A DNA stretch of 64,000 nucleotides from Amycolatopsis sp. 2-15 (GCF_030285625.1 NZ_CP127294.1:8216001-8280000), one strand, 5' to 3'. Shown: positions 1 through 8,569, counted from the stretch's first letter. Numbers and translations: made by a program. The notes: generated by a model from the letters alone, not told the origin.

Positions 1-401
1 GAAGCGGTCAGGATCACCGAAGCGCCGTCCACCAGTAGAGGAAGCGCTTTCTTGACCGTGAACAGCGTGCCCTTCACGTTGGTGCCGAAGGTGTCGTCGA
101 AGTGCTTCTCGGTGACCTGCTCCAACGTCAAGAACTCGCCGCCGCCCGCGTTGGCGAACAGCACGTCGATCGGCCCGCCGACGGTTTCGTACAGCCGCTC
201 GAGGTCGGCCAGGTCGGAGCTGTCCACCTGGACCCCGGTCACGTCGCCGCCGATCTCCGCGACGGCGGCGTCCAGGACGTCCTTGCGCCGCCCGGTCACG
301 AAGACGCGCGCGCCCTCGGCCGCGAACAGCCGGGCCGTCGCCAGCCCGATCCCGCTCGTGCCACCTGTGACGACGGCGGTCTTCCCCTGTAGTGCGTTCA
401 T
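1..401 (-). CDS. SDR family oxidoreductase (3' end outside window)
   Basis: The protein starts at the ATG at 401 with MNALQGKTAVVTGGTSGIG and runs off the window edge, so only about 133 residues are seen. The TGGTSGIG dinucleotide-binding motif (residues 12-19) and the NAG motif (84-86) mark a classical short-chain dehydrogenase/reductase that uses NAD(P)H. The catalytic Tyr-x3-Lys lies beyond the edge. The gene is divergent from a MarR-type regulator that starts 120 bp away, which probably controls it. The substrate cannot be predicted. Confidence 0.9.
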   Translation of the reverse strand, partial: MNALQGKTAVVTGGTSGIGLATARLFAAEGARVFVTGRRKDVLDAAVAEIGGDVTGVQVDSSDLADLERLYETVGGPIDVLFANAGGGEFLTLEQVTEKHFDDTFGTNVKGTLFTVKKALPLLVDGASVILTA

Positions 402-521
402 TGCCGTGTTTCCCGTCCGTGTAATCACCCGGCCCAGGCGTGGTCGTTCCGCTCGGCCGGTCTCCGCGGGACAATGGGGCCCCTTCGCTCCACCGCCGAC
501 CACTACGACAGATTACGGGAC

Positions 522-1010
522 ATGTCACCTAAAAGCAAAGACGACCCCTGGCTCGACGCACGGCAGCAGCGCGCCTGGCTCGCCTACATCCGCGTCCAGC
601 TGCGGCTGAGCTACGAGATCAACCGGCAGCTGCAGACCGACAGCGAGCTGTCCATGCCGGACTACGACGTGCTCACCGCGCTCGCGAACGCCCCCGGCGA
701 GCGGATGCAGATGACCGCACTGGCCAACCAGATCGGCTGGGAACGCAGCCGCACCGGCCACCACGTGCGCCGCATGGCGACGCGGGGACTCGTCGACGCG
801 CGCACGTCGAGCAGCGACCGGCGCGCCACCGAGGTCAGCTTGACCACGCCGGGCCGGGAGCTCCTGGAGAAGGCGGCACCGGGCCACGTCGAGCTCGTGC
901 GCAACCTCTTCTTCGACGGCCTGCCCGCGGAGCTGCTCACCCCGCTGACCGAGGCGATGGAGAACATCTACGCCAACATCCTGGAGCGCGGCACGCTGCC
1001 CCCGCCGTGA
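522..1010 (+). CDS. MarR family transcriptional regulator
   Basis: This 162-aa protein has the winged helix-turn-helix layout of MarR: a helical N-terminus, the recognition region MTALANQIGWERSRTGHHVR, and a wing containing SSSDRRATEVSLT followed by GRELL. I placed the start at the ATG at 522 (MSPKSKDD). An in-frame upstream ATG at 474 would add 16 residues unlike the family. It is divergent from the SDR gene at the window start, the usual arrangement for a MarR repressor and the enzyme it controls. The ligand is unknown. Confidence 0.9.
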   Translation: MSPKSKDDPWLDARQQRAWLAYIRVQLRLSYEINRQLQTDSELSMPDYDVLTALANAPGERMQMTALANQIGWERSRTGHHVRRMATRGLVDARTSSSDRRATEVSLTTPGRELLEKAAPGHVELVRNLFFDGLPAELLTPLTEAMENIYANILERGTLPPP

Positions 1011-1166
1011 GACTGCCGCTGCCGCAAGGAAAAGCCGTCCCTGCCAGTGGCACACGGGTTTTCGCGCCCGGTGGACCAGACCATCCGGGGTGAAGTAAAT
1101 TCACTTTTCACGCACGGTCCGCCGGCCTGCGCCCCTGTTCTCAAAGTCGTGGACGAAGGGCAGCTC

Positions 1167-2363
1167 ATGCACCGGAAGTTCGTTCGTTGCCTGGCGGCCG
1201 CGGCCGCCACCGCCGTGGTGATCGCCACCGGCCCGGCGGCCGCCGCCCAGCCGGCCGCGCCCGCGGCGCCGACCGCGCCGGCCACCTTCACCCACCCCGG
1301 TGTGCTGGTGAGCCGGGCCCAGCTGGACACCATGCGCCAGCGCGTGCAGGCCGGCACGCAGCCGCAGAAACAGGCGTACGACTCGATGATGGGCTCGAAG
1401 TACGCGTCGCTGTCCTACACGCCGCACCCGCGGGCCGTGGTCGACTGCGGGCCCAGCTCGATGCCCAACAACGGCTGCACCGACGAACGGGAAGACGCGA
1501 TCGCCGCGTACACGCAGTCCCTGGCCTGGTACGTGACCCGCGACGCGCGTTACGCGACCAAGGCGATCCAGATCATGGACGCGTGGTCAGCGACCATCAA
1601 AGACCACACCAGCGACAACGCGCACCTGCAGACGGCGTGGTCGGCCTCGACCTGGCCGCGCGCGGCGGAGATCATCAAATACGCCTACGGCACCTGGCCG
1701 AACTCCGGGCGCTTCGCCACGATGCTGCGCTCGGTCTACTACAACGAGATCCAGGGCAGCGACGGGCGCACCGGCAACTGGGAGCTCAGCATCGCCGAGG
1801 CCATCGTCGGCATCGGCGTGTTCCTCGAGGACAAGACGATCTACGACCGCGGCATGTCGATTTACCGCAACCGCGTGCCCGCGTTCATCTACCTCAGCTC
1901 CGACGGCGCGCTGCCCAAGACCGTGCCCGGCAGCGGCCTGACCACCCGCGACCAGATCATCGGTTACTGGCAGGGCCAGTCCACCTTCGCCGACGGCCTC
2001 ACCCAGGAAACCTGCCGCGACTTCGTCCACACCGGCTACGGCATCGCCGCGATCGCCGAAGTGGCCGAGACCTCCCGCATCCAGGGCCAGGACCTCTACG
2101 GCACCGACATCGGCGAGCGGCTGCGCCAGGCCCTGGGCTTCCAGACCAAATACGAGCTCACCGCTCCCCCGTCCTGGCTCTGCGGCGGCACGGTGAAGCG
2201 CGGCCTCGGCCCCGTTACCGAAGTGGGCTACAACGCCCTGCACAACCGCCTCGGCATCGCCATGACCAACACCCAGGCCTACACCACCGGCCACCGCCCC
2301 CAGGGCAGCAACAACCTCTTCGTCTCCTGGGAAACCCTCACCCACGGCGACAACCCCGCCTGA
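1167..2363 (+). CDS. Secreted alginate-lyase-family protein
   Basis: The 398-aa protein starts at the ATG at 1167 behind a GAAGGG ribosome-binding site and has a clear Sec signal peptide (MHRKFVRC, then an Ala/Val-rich core ending near AAAAQ). The mature part has the alpha/alpha-toroid features of the alginate lyase family found in actinobacterial exoproteins, including a TGNWELSIAEA stretch and a conserved Asn-Trp. Such proteins cleave uronic-acid polysaccharides by beta-elimination, but many members have no tested substrate. It stands alone and is followed by a strong hairpin, so it is probably monocistronic. Confidence 0.8.
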   Translation: MHRKFVRCLAAAAATAVVIATGPAAAAQPAAPAAPTAPATFTHPGVLVSRAQLDTMRQRVQAGTQPQKQAYDSMMGSKYASLSYTPHPRAVVDCGPSSMPNNGCTDEREDAIAAYTQSLAWYVTRDARYATKAIQIMDAWSATIKDHTSDNAHLQTAWSASTWPRAAEIIKYAYGTWPNSGRFATMLRSVYYNEIQGSDGRTGNWELSIAEAIVGIGVFLEDKTIYDRGMSIYRNRVPAFIYLSSDGALPKTVPGSGLTTRDQIIGYWQGQSTFADGLTQETCRDFVHTGYGIAAIAEVAETSRIQGQDLYGTDIGERLRQALGFQTKYELTAPPSWLCGGTVKRGLGPVTEVGYNALHNRLGIAMTNTQAYTTGHRPQGSNNLFVSWETLTHGDNPA

Positions 2364-2373
2364 CCGGGTTCGG

Positions 2374-2410
2374 TTCCGGGGCCGCCTCGCCGAGCGCGGC
2401 GGCCCCGGAA
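2374..2410 (+). terminator. Rho-independent-type hairpin after the alginate lyase gene
   Basis: TTCCGGGGCCGCC (2374-2386) pairs perfectly with GGCGGCCCCGGAA (2398-2410) around an 11-nt loop. There is no U-tract, as is common in actinobacteria. The hairpin lies 10 bp past the stop codon. Confidence 0.6.
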
Positions 2411-2459
2411 TCCGCGAAACCTCCTCCCGCCGGCCCCGGCGAGGTGTTACCAAGAGCGC

Positions 2460-2957
2460 ATGAGAAAAGCGCTCGCCTGCTCGTTCTTGCTGCTCGCGGC
2501 GGGCTGTTCGACGCCGCCGCAGCCACCCCCGCCGCCGCCCGACCCGATCGTGACGTCACCGGTCGTGACGCCGTCCGTCTCGACGGTGCCGGCCCGGCCC
2601 ACCACGACCACGGCGTCTTCACTGGCCGCCAAAGACGGGTCCGACCTCACCGCGTGCCGCGACGGTTCGTGTGACGTGCTCATCCACGGTTCGGTGACCG
2701 TGCCGCTGGACGCACGGTTCGGCACGCGCCGGCTGACGCTCACGCAGTCGCCGCCGGACCGGCTGGACTTCGCCATCGACCGCACCGAACTACCCGACAC
2801 CAAGGGCCACTTCCGCGGCGAGGGCTACGTGAGCCTGGCCAACCGGATCACCGTCACCGTGCTCGACATCGACGCCACCGGGGCCGTGATCCGTGTGTCG
2901 CCGTCGAGTGAGTCGTCCGAGGACAAGATCTGGGGTGACGACTCGCGGTTCGACTGA
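2460..2957 (+). CDS. Hypothetical lipoprotein
   Basis: This 165-aa protein has a lipoprotein signal peptide: MRK, a hydrophobic stretch, and the lipobox LLAAGC with the lipidated Cys at about residue 16. A Pro/Thr-rich linker follows, then a small globular domain with two further Cys (in the ACRDGSCDV stretch) that may form a disulfide. I recognise no family. It should sit on the outer face of the membrane. It is encoded between the alginate lyase gene and an SDR gene with its own promoter, and has no evident operon partner. Confidence 0.75.
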   Translation: MRKALACSFLLLAAGCSTPPQPPPPPPDPIVTSPVVTPSVSTVPARPTTTTASSLAAKDGSDLTACRDGSCDVLIHGSVTVPLDARFGTRRLTLTQSPPDRLDFAIDRTELPDTKGHFRGEGYVSLANRITVTVLDIDATGAVIRVSPSSESSEDKIWGDDSRFD

Positions 2958-2969
2958 GCATCTCGACTC

Positions 2970-3007
2970 ATGTAGTCGTTGACTAGATTGTTGTCGACGT
3001 CTACATT
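2970..3007 (+). promoter_or_regulatory. Promoter with overlapping inverted-repeat operator upstream of SDR gene
   Basis: TTGACT (2979-2984) and TACATT (3002-3007) form a -35/-10 pair with a 17-bp spacer. An imperfect inverted repeat covers it: ATGTAGTCGTTGACTA (2970-2985) matches the reverse complement of TTGTCGACGTCTACAT (2991-3006) at 13 of 16 positions. The left arm itself holds TAGTC-GTT-GACTA. This looks like a dimeric repressor site placed to block the promoter. Which regulator binds is not evident. Confidence 0.55.
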
Positions 3008-3035
3008 GGCGGACGCCTACCGAAAGGACTCCGCC

Positions 3036-3914
3036 GTGTTTCCTTCCACCCAGACCTGGTTCATCACCGGCGCCGGTTCCGGCTTCGGGCTCGAGGTCAC
3101 CGCCCAGCTGCTGGCCGGCGGCCACCGCGTCGCCGCCACGAGCCGCGACCTGAGCCCGGCGTTGAAAGAACTCGCGCAGCAGCACGGTGCCCGGCTGTGG
3201 ACCGCGGAGCTCGACGTCACCGATCCCCAGACCGTCCACACGACGATCGGGCAGGCCTTCGCCGAGCTCGGCCGTATCGACGTCGTGTTCTCCAGTGCCG
3301 GCTTCGGCGTGCTGGGTGCGGCCGAAGAGCTGTCGGACGAGCTGCTGAACCGGCAGCTCGCCGTGAACCTGCTCGGTCCCATCCACCTCACACGCGCGGT
3401 CACGCCGTGGCTGCGCGCGCAGGGTGGCGGACGGATCATCCAGATGTCCAGCTCCGGCGGCCACGTGCCCGACCCGGGCATGAGCTTGTACAACGCGTCG
3501 AAGTTCGGCGTCGAGGGCTTCTTCGAGTCGGCGGCGGTGGAGCTGGCGGCGTTCGAAATCTCGGTGACGCTGATCGCCCCGGGCGGCACGCGCACGGCGT
3601 TCAACGCCAACATCGCGCAGGCCGAACCGCTGCCCGCCTACGAGGACGGCGCGCTCGGCCAGGTGCGCGGCGCACTCGCGGGCGGGATGGACGAAACCGC
3701 GCTGCGCCACGCCGTCGCGGGCGATCCGGCGAAGATCGCGCGCGCGATCATCACCTCCGCGAGCACCACACCCGCGCCCCGGCGGCTCGTCTTCGGCGCC
3801 GCGGCCTACGAGGCCATCACGACGGCGTGGCAGCAGCGCCTCGAAGCGCTCACCGCCCAGCGCGACCTGGCCCTGAGCTCCGACGCCGACGACGTGCTCG
3901 CCGACCGCGCCTGA
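3036..3914 (+). CDS. SDR family oxidoreductase
   Basis: The 292-aa protein starts at the GTG at 3036 behind GAAAGGA; the longer reading from 2979 would run through the promoter. It is a classical SDR with TGAGSGFG at the N-terminus, an SSAG variant of NNAG, and the catalytic Tyr-x3-Lys in SLYNASKFG. The substrate is unknown; this subgroup often acts on small ketones or aldehydes. It ends 4 bp before the converging HxlR gene and is probably controlled by the operator at 2970-3007. Confidence 0.9.
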   Translation: MFPSTQTWFITGAGSGFGLEVTAQLLAGGHRVAATSRDLSPALKELAQQHGARLWTAELDVTDPQTVHTTIGQAFAELGRIDVVFSSAGFGVLGAAEELSDELLNRQLAVNLLGPIHLTRAVTPWLRAQGGGRIIQMSSSGGHVPDPGMSLYNASKFGVEGFFESAAVELAAFEISVTLIAPGGTRTAFNANIAQAEPLPAYEDGALGQVRGALAGGMDETALRHAVAGDPAKIARAIITSASTTPAPRRLVFGAAAYEAITTAWQQRLEALTAQRDLALSSDADDVLADRA

Positions 3915-3918
3915 CGCG

Positions 3919-4389
3919 TCAGTCTTCGAGAGCCCCCGGCCCGCGGCGGTAGGCGACCTTCGCCGGGTCGACGACGTGGCCGTCTTCGTCGACAAAAGCC
4001 AGGTGCACGGGCCGGTCGTCGGTCGTGTCGACGTAGATCGTCGCCGGGCCGTGGCCGGTCGGGAGGTACTCGTCGCCCCACTCCGACAGCGCGGCCAGCA
4101 CCGGCAACAGGTCCTCGCCGACAGGCGTGAGCACGTACTCGACGCGGGCCCGCTGCCCCGGCTCCTGATACGGCCGCCGAGCGAGGATTCCGGCCTCGAC
4201 CAGGGACTCCAGCCGCGACGCGAGGAGATCAGTCGGCACGCCGATCTTCTGGAACTCGGCGAAGCGGGTCCGCCCGTGGAACGCCTCGCGGACGATCAGC
4301 AGGCTCCACTTCTGCCCGAGCACCTCCAAGCTGCGCGCGATCGAGCAGCGGCTGTTGGTCGGGATCGCCATGGCCTTCATGACCCCCAT
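3919..4389 (-). CDS. HxlR family transcriptional regulator
   Basis: The 156-aa protein carries the HxlR DNA-binding domain: NSRCSIARSLEVLGQKWSLL, FAEFQKIGVPTDLLASRL, and an ARVEYVLTPVGEDLLPVL wing. The short C-terminal extension (about residues 105-156) is unassigned. It is divergent from the SDR gene at 4463. The 70-bp gap holds a perfect palindrome of the kind HxlR dimers bind, so it most likely represses or activates that SDR. Two ATG codons lie close together at the start (residues 1 and 4), so the exact N-terminus is uncertain. Confidence 0.92.
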   Translation of the reverse strand: MGVMKAMAIPTNSRCSIARSLEVLGQKWSLLIVREAFHGRTRFAEFQKIGVPTDLLASRLESLVEAGILARRPYQEPGQRARVEYVLTPVGEDLLPVLAALSEWGDEYLPTGHGPATIYVDTTDDRPVHLAFVDEDGHVVDPAKVAYRRGPGALED

Positions 4390-4401
4390 CGTACGTCACA
4401 C

Positions 4402-4442
4402 TTGGCATTTCGGAGTCAGCTTGCTAGCTTGGAATTACCAAG
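4402..4442 (+). promoter_or_regulatory. Promoter with HxlR-type palindromic operator
   Basis: CTTGG-AATTA-CCAAG (4428-4442) is a perfect palindrome lying 20 bp before the SDR start. A half-site CTTGG recurs at 4401-4405. TTGGCA (4402-4407) and TAGCTT (4425-4430) with a 17-bp spacer could be the promoter, which puts the palindrome over the -10 and start region. The divergent HxlR protein is the natural ligand. Confidence 0.55.
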
Positions 4443-4462
4443 TAAGAGAGCCGGAGGAAGTC

Positions 4463-5170
4463 ATGACACGTCTGCAGGATGCCGTTGTCCTGGTCACCGG
4501 GGCCAACGGCGGGCTCGGCCTCGAGTTCGTCGACCAGGCGCTGGAGCGCGGGGCCCGGCGCGTGTACGCCACGGCGCGCACCCCGCGCCGCTGGGACGAC
4601 GAGCGCGTGGTGCCGCTCGCCCTCGACGTCACCGACGAGGCCTCGGTCGCAGCAGCGGCCGCGGCTGCCTCGGACACCACGGTGGTCGTGAACAACGCGG
4701 GCGTCAGCGGACGGCAGAGCCTGCTCACCGTGCCGCTGGCCGACGTGCGCGCGGTGTACGAGACGAACGTCTTCGGCGCGCTGGCCGTCGCGCAGGCGTT
4801 CGCGCCCGTGCTGGCGGCCAACGGCGGCGGCGCGCTCGTCGACATCCACTCGGCGCTGAGCTGGCTGGCCACGTCGGGCGCGTACTCGTCGAGCAAAGCG
4901 GCACTGTGGCAGATCACCAACTCGCTGCGGCTCGACCTCGCCGGCCAGAAGACCCAGGTGCTCGGCGCTCACCTCGGCTACACCGACACGCCGATGACCC
5001 AGGCCCTGACCGTCGAGAAGGAAGACCCGCGCGACATCGTGGCGGCGATCTACGACGGTCTGGAGGCGGGCGCGCTCGAGGTGCTGGCGGACAAGACGTC
5101 GCGGGACATCAAGGAAAACCTGTCCGGCCCGGTGGAGGCGTTGTACCCGGAACTGACCGCGACGGTGTGA
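4463..5170 (+). CDS. SDR family oxidoreductase
   Basis: The start is the ATG at 4463 (MTRLQDAVVLVTGANGG) behind GGAGGAAG; the reading from 4355 runs through the operator. The 235-aa SDR has TGANGGLG, the NNAG motif in VVNNAGVSG, and the catalytic YSSSKAA. The substrate is not predictable. The pairing of an HxlR regulator with an SDR resembles stress- or electrophile-responsive units in other bacteria, which is an inference from layout only. Confidence 0.9.
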   Translation: MTRLQDAVVLVTGANGGLGLEFVDQALERGARRVYATARTPRRWDDERVVPLALDVTDEASVAAAAAAASDTTVVVNNAGVSGRQSLLTVPLADVRAVYETNVFGALAVAQAFAPVLAANGGGALVDIHSALSWLATSGAYSSSKAALWQITNSLRLDLAGQKTQVLGAHLGYTDTPMTQALTVEKEDPRDIVAAIYDGLEAGALEVLADKTSRDIKENLSGPVEALYPELTATV

Positions 5171-5291
5171 GCCGGCGGGTGTGATTCCGCGCTCTGAATC
5201 CACGCCCTGAGTCCCGCGCTTTACGTCCACTGTGGATCGTGTGGTGTGCGACGTGTTCGAGGTGTTAAGAATCGAACGTTCGGAATCGCAC

Positions 5292-5323
5292 GTGCGCTGT
5301 GCAGCAACTCTCAGTGCGCTGTG
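5292..5323 (+). promoter_or_regulatory. Direct repeat (GTGCGCTGTG x2) upstream of aldoxime dehydratase
   Basis: GTGCGCTGTG occurs at 5292-5301 and again at 5314-5323, a 22-bp period that puts both copies on the same DNA face. This is the typical spacing of AraC/XylS activator half-sites. AraC-type regulators (OxdR) control aldoxime dehydratase genes in pseudomonads, as I recall; no AraC gene is in the window. A tiny reading frame of 8 codons (5398-5424, ATG to TGA) lies just before the oxd start. Confidence 0.4.
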
Positions 5324-5427
5324 AAGCACGTCACAGGTGGCCCCCGTGCCTACGTTCGGTCGGCAACAACCGGCACCACGTTCCCCGGAGGCCACCATGA
5401 CCCACCACGAAACGGCGGGGTGACGCC

Positions 5428-6465
5428 GTGGAATCCTCGATCGCCGAGCACTTGCGCGTCGAGCGGGTCCACCCGCGCCGCAAGCCGGACAGCTTCCACC
5501 CGCCCTACCCGTCGTTCTCCGCGCGCTTCGACCCCGCCGTCGACCAGGTGGTGATGGCCTACCTCGGTGTTCAGTACCGAACACCGGAGCCACCGCCGGT
5601 GGTGCTCGCCGCACTCGCGGAGCTCGACACCGCACACTCGGGCGAACACGCGCCCGACCACCACGACCGGGCGCGGTTCGTGGACGAAGCCGGCTACGCG
5701 ACCGTGCTCACCACCTTCTACTGGACCGACCCCGCCGGGTACGACCGCTGGACGAAGGCCCGCGAAGCGTGGACCGGCCCGCAGCACCGGTCCCCCGACG
5801 CCGGGTTCTTCAGCGAGGTCGTGCGCCCCACCGTGCGGCGGTTCGAGACGCTGTTCTCCAGCGACCGCACCGAAGGCGTGTCCGTGGCCGCCGGCGAGCT
5901 CAGCGGCGAGATCCACGAACACGGCTACTGGGGCGGGGCCCGCGACCGGCTGCCGGTCGCGCAGACCGACCGGCTCGAACCCGGCACCCGGCCGACCGCG
6001 GAGACCGATGCGGAGACCGGCGTCGTCACGGTGCGGCCGCAGGGAAACCTGTGCCTCATCCGCTCCGGGCAGGAGTGGACCGAAACCGAGGGCGACGAAC
6101 GCGAAATGTACCTCGGCGACGTGGAACCCGTGCTGCGCGCGGGCATGGAGTTCCTGCGCGACGACGGGCTCGGCATCGGCTGCTACGCCAACCGGTACGT
6201 GCGCGTCACCGACGAAACCGGTGCCGAGACGGACAAGAGCTGCGGGATGAGCTGGTGGCACAGCCTCGCCGACCTCGAGGCATGGGCCGAATCGCACCCG
6301 ACCCACGTCGCGATCTTCCGCGCCGCCATGAAGTACCTGTCCACGCACGCGCCGGCGGCGCGGCTGCGGCTCTACCACGAGGTCACCGTGACCGACGCCG
6401 ACGAGCAGGAGTTCCGCTACCTCGGCTGCCACGACCGCACCGGCCTGCTGCGCGCGGTCCGGTGA
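5428..6465 (+). CDS. oxd: Heme-dependent aldoxime dehydratase
   Basis: The 345-aa protein matches the OxdA/OxdRE family over its full length and at the usual size. These cytosolic b-type heme enzymes dehydrate aldoximes (R-CH=NOH) to nitriles. Family landmarks are present: GYLGVQY-like MAYLGVQY, HGYWGGARDR, LIRSGQEW, ESHPTH and RLYHEV. By recalled OxdRE numbering, the heme ligand is His293, and Arg172, Ser213 and His317 match the residues that handle the oxime. The start is the GTG at 5428. Unlike many oxd loci, no nitrile hydratase, nitrilase or amidase gene lies beside it. Confidence 0.93.
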   Translation: MESSIAEHLRVERVHPRRKPDSFHPPYPSFSARFDPAVDQVVMAYLGVQYRTPEPPPVVLAALAELDTAHSGEHAPDHHDRARFVDEAGYATVLTTFYWTDPAGYDRWTKAREAWTGPQHRSPDAGFFSEVVRPTVRRFETLFSSDRTEGVSVAAGELSGEIHEHGYWGGARDRLPVAQTDRLEPGTRPTAETDAETGVVTVRPQGNLCLIRSGQEWTETEGDEREMYLGDVEPVLRAGMEFLRDDGLGIGCYANRYVRVTDETGAETDKSCGMSWWHSLADLEAWAESHPTHVAIFRAAMKYLSTHAPAARLRLYHEVTVTDADEQEFRYLGCHDRTGLLRAVR

Positions 6466-6472
6466 GGGTCCC

Positions 6473-6505
6473 CGGTGCGCCGCCCCCGGCCCGGGCGGCG
6501 CACCG
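6473..6505. terminator. Bidirectional hairpin between oxd and amidohydrolase gene
   Basis: GGTGCGCCGCCC (6474-6485) pairs perfectly with GGGCGGCGCACC (6493-6504), with one further C-G pair outside and a 7-nt loop. It sits in the 49-bp gap between two converging genes, so it can end transcription from both sides. Confidence 0.65.
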
Positions 6506-6514
6506 CGGACGGCG

Positions 6515-7743
6515 TCAGGCCGGGTCTTTGTGGAACCGGCCGTCCTTCATGATGGCGTGGAGCTTTTCCTTGTCCTGCAACACGGTGATGTCGGCGAGCG
6601 GGTCGCCGTCCACGAGCAGCAGGTCGGCGAGGTACCCGGGCTGGACCTTGCCGAGCTCGTCGCCGCGCAGCATGATCTCGCCGCCCTGCGCGGTGGCGGC
6701 GAGAATGGCCTCCATGGGGGTGAACTCGAAGCGCTCGACGAAGTGCTGCAGGTCGCGCGCGTAGGTGCCGTGCGGGGTCCAGGCGAAGCCGTAGTCACCG
6801 CCGGGCAGCACGCGGATGCCGCGCCGGTGCATCTCGATCATCGCCGCCGTCGCCTTCTCCAGCTCGCGCTTGTAGCCGACGGCTTCGGCCGCTTCCTGCG
6901 GGAACCCGAAGTCCGCGGCTTCGTAGAGCGTCGCGATGAGCCAGTTGACGCCTGGTGCCACGAAGACCCAGTCTTTGGCCTGTTCCAGCAGATCCATGCC
7001 CTCGGGGTCGGTGAAGCTGGCGTGGTAGACGATGTCGACGCCGTGGCGCACGCACATCTTCACGCTCTCGGCGCTGCGCGCGTGGGCGCACACCCGCTTG
7101 CCCCGCCGGTGCGCCTCGGTGACGGCCATCGCCACCTCCTCGTCGGACATGTAGGTGTCCTCGGCGCGCTGCGTGCCGGTGATCTCCTCGCCGGTCATCG
7201 ACAGCTTGATCTGGTCGACGCCGATCTCGATGAGGCGCCGCACGGCCTTGCGCATCTCGTCGGGGCCGTCGGCGAACCAGGTGATGCCCTTCACGAGCTC
7301 CCCGCCCGTCACGGCGATCTCGGGCCCGTTGGCCAGGTAGCGCGGGCCGGGGATCCGCCCGGCGTTGATCGCGTCGCGGCACACGACGTCGAGCCGGTCC
7401 TTCGCCGACGCGGCGCCCAGGCACATCGTGTAGCCGGAGTCCAGATAGGACTTGGCCGACTCCACGGCGAACAACAGGTCTCCTCCACCGGCAAGGCGGC
7501 CAGCCCGTCGAGGTCGGCGCTGTTGTTCCAGGTGAAGTGGGTGTGGGCGTCGCACAGCCCGGACATCAGCGTGCGGCCGCGGCCCTCGACCACCCGGGAG
7601 CCCTCGGTGGCGGCCGGTTCGACGGTGCCGACGGCGGTGATGCGGTCGTGGTCCACGAGCACGTCGCCCCGATAGGGCAGCGCGCCCGTGGAGTCCAGAA
7701 TGGACACGTCGCGGAACAGGGTCTTGTCGGCGGTGAGCGGCAC
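6515..7743 (-). pseudogene. Amidohydrolase (metal-dependent), frameshifted near codon 88
   Basis: Two overlapping frames together make a complete amidohydrolase of about 410 residues. The N-terminal frame (from the ATG at 7743) has the metal-binding DAHTHF; the C-terminal frame carries CAHARS, YHASF and a GGDYGFAWTPHG stretch typical of imidazolonepropionase/prolidase-like enzymes. The frame breaks at about 7477-7480, where LPVEE should continue as HLLFAVES. Restoring one C before ACCTG rejoins the frames. It is the last gene of an operon with the alpha/beta hydrolase and FAH-family genes. It is either a recent pseudogene or a sequencing error. Confidence 0.85.
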
Positions 7744-7783
7744 GGTGGTTCCTCCTCGTCCTTGAGGCGCGAAAACGGTGTGG

Positions 7784-8545
7784 TTACAGGAACTTCAGCA
7801 GCATCGAGGTGACGTCGGCGGCGGCTTCGAGCGCGGTCCAGTGCCCGACGCCCGGCAGCACCTCCACGTTCGCGCTCCCGTGGGCGGCGGCGAGCGCCTC
7901 GCTCACGGCGGGCGGGCCGACCCTGTCTTCGGCGCCGGTGATCAGCAGCAGCGGCAGCGCGGGGTCGACGGGCCCGGGGTCGGTCGCGGCCGCGAGCGCC
8001 TCGCAGTTGCGCGCGTAACCCTCGGCGTCCTGGCGCATCACGAGCTCTCGCACGAACGCCGCCACCTCGGGCTTGTCGCGGCGGGTTGCTTCGGACAACG
8101 CGTTGGCGACCACGCCCGGGGCCACGGCCGCGGTGCCTTCCGCGCGCAGCAGGGCCGCGCGGTCGTGCTGGGCCTTGCGCCCGGCCTCGGGCGGCTCCGC
8201 GACGGCACCGAGCAGCGCGAGCGCGGTCACCTTGTCCCGGTGACGGGCCGCGAAACTGCGGGCGACGAGCGTGCCCATCGAGTGCCCGACCACGGCCGCG
8301 GACGCGACGCCGACCTGGTCGAGCACGGCGGCCAGGTCATCGGCGTGCGACTCGATGCCGATGCCTTCACGCAGGCCGGAGCGCCCGGCGCCCGCGGAGT
8401 CGACGCGGATCACCTGGTGGCTCGAGGCCAGCGCGTCGGCCTGGACCTGGTAGAAGTTGCCGGTGCCGCCGAGGCCGTGCACCAGCAGCACGGCGGGACC
8501 GCTGCCTTCGACCTCGACCGCGAGGTCCGTTCCGTTGATCTTCAT
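7784..8545 (-). CDS. Alpha/beta hydrolase (3-oxoadipate enol-lactonase-like)
   Basis: The 253-aa protein is a full-length alpha/beta-hydrolase with the oxyanion-hole motif LVHGLGG, the nucleophile elbow GHSMG (Ser89), an acid Asp in TGAEDRV and a His in GVGHW near the C-terminus. Its size and sequence resemble PcaD-type lactonases and related C-C or ester hydrolases, but the substrate is not certain. It is the middle gene of the operon 9460 to 6515, 24 bp downstream of the FAH-family gene, so it may hydrolyse a product of the same pathway. Confidence 0.88.
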   Translation of the reverse strand: MKINGTDLAVEVEGSGPAVLLVHGLGGTGNFYQVQADALASSHQVIRVDSAGAGRSGLREGIGIESHADDLAAVLDQVGVASAAVVGHSMGTLVARSFAARHRDKVTALALLGAVAEPPEAGRKAQHDRAALLRAEGTAAVAPGVVANALSEATRRDKPEVAAFVRELVMRQDAEGYARNCEALAAATDPGPVDPALPLLLITGAEDRVGPPAVSEALAAAHGSANVEVLPGVGHWTALEAAADVTSMLLKFL

Positions 8546-8569
8546 GCGGGTTCCTTTCGGTGCGGGGGT

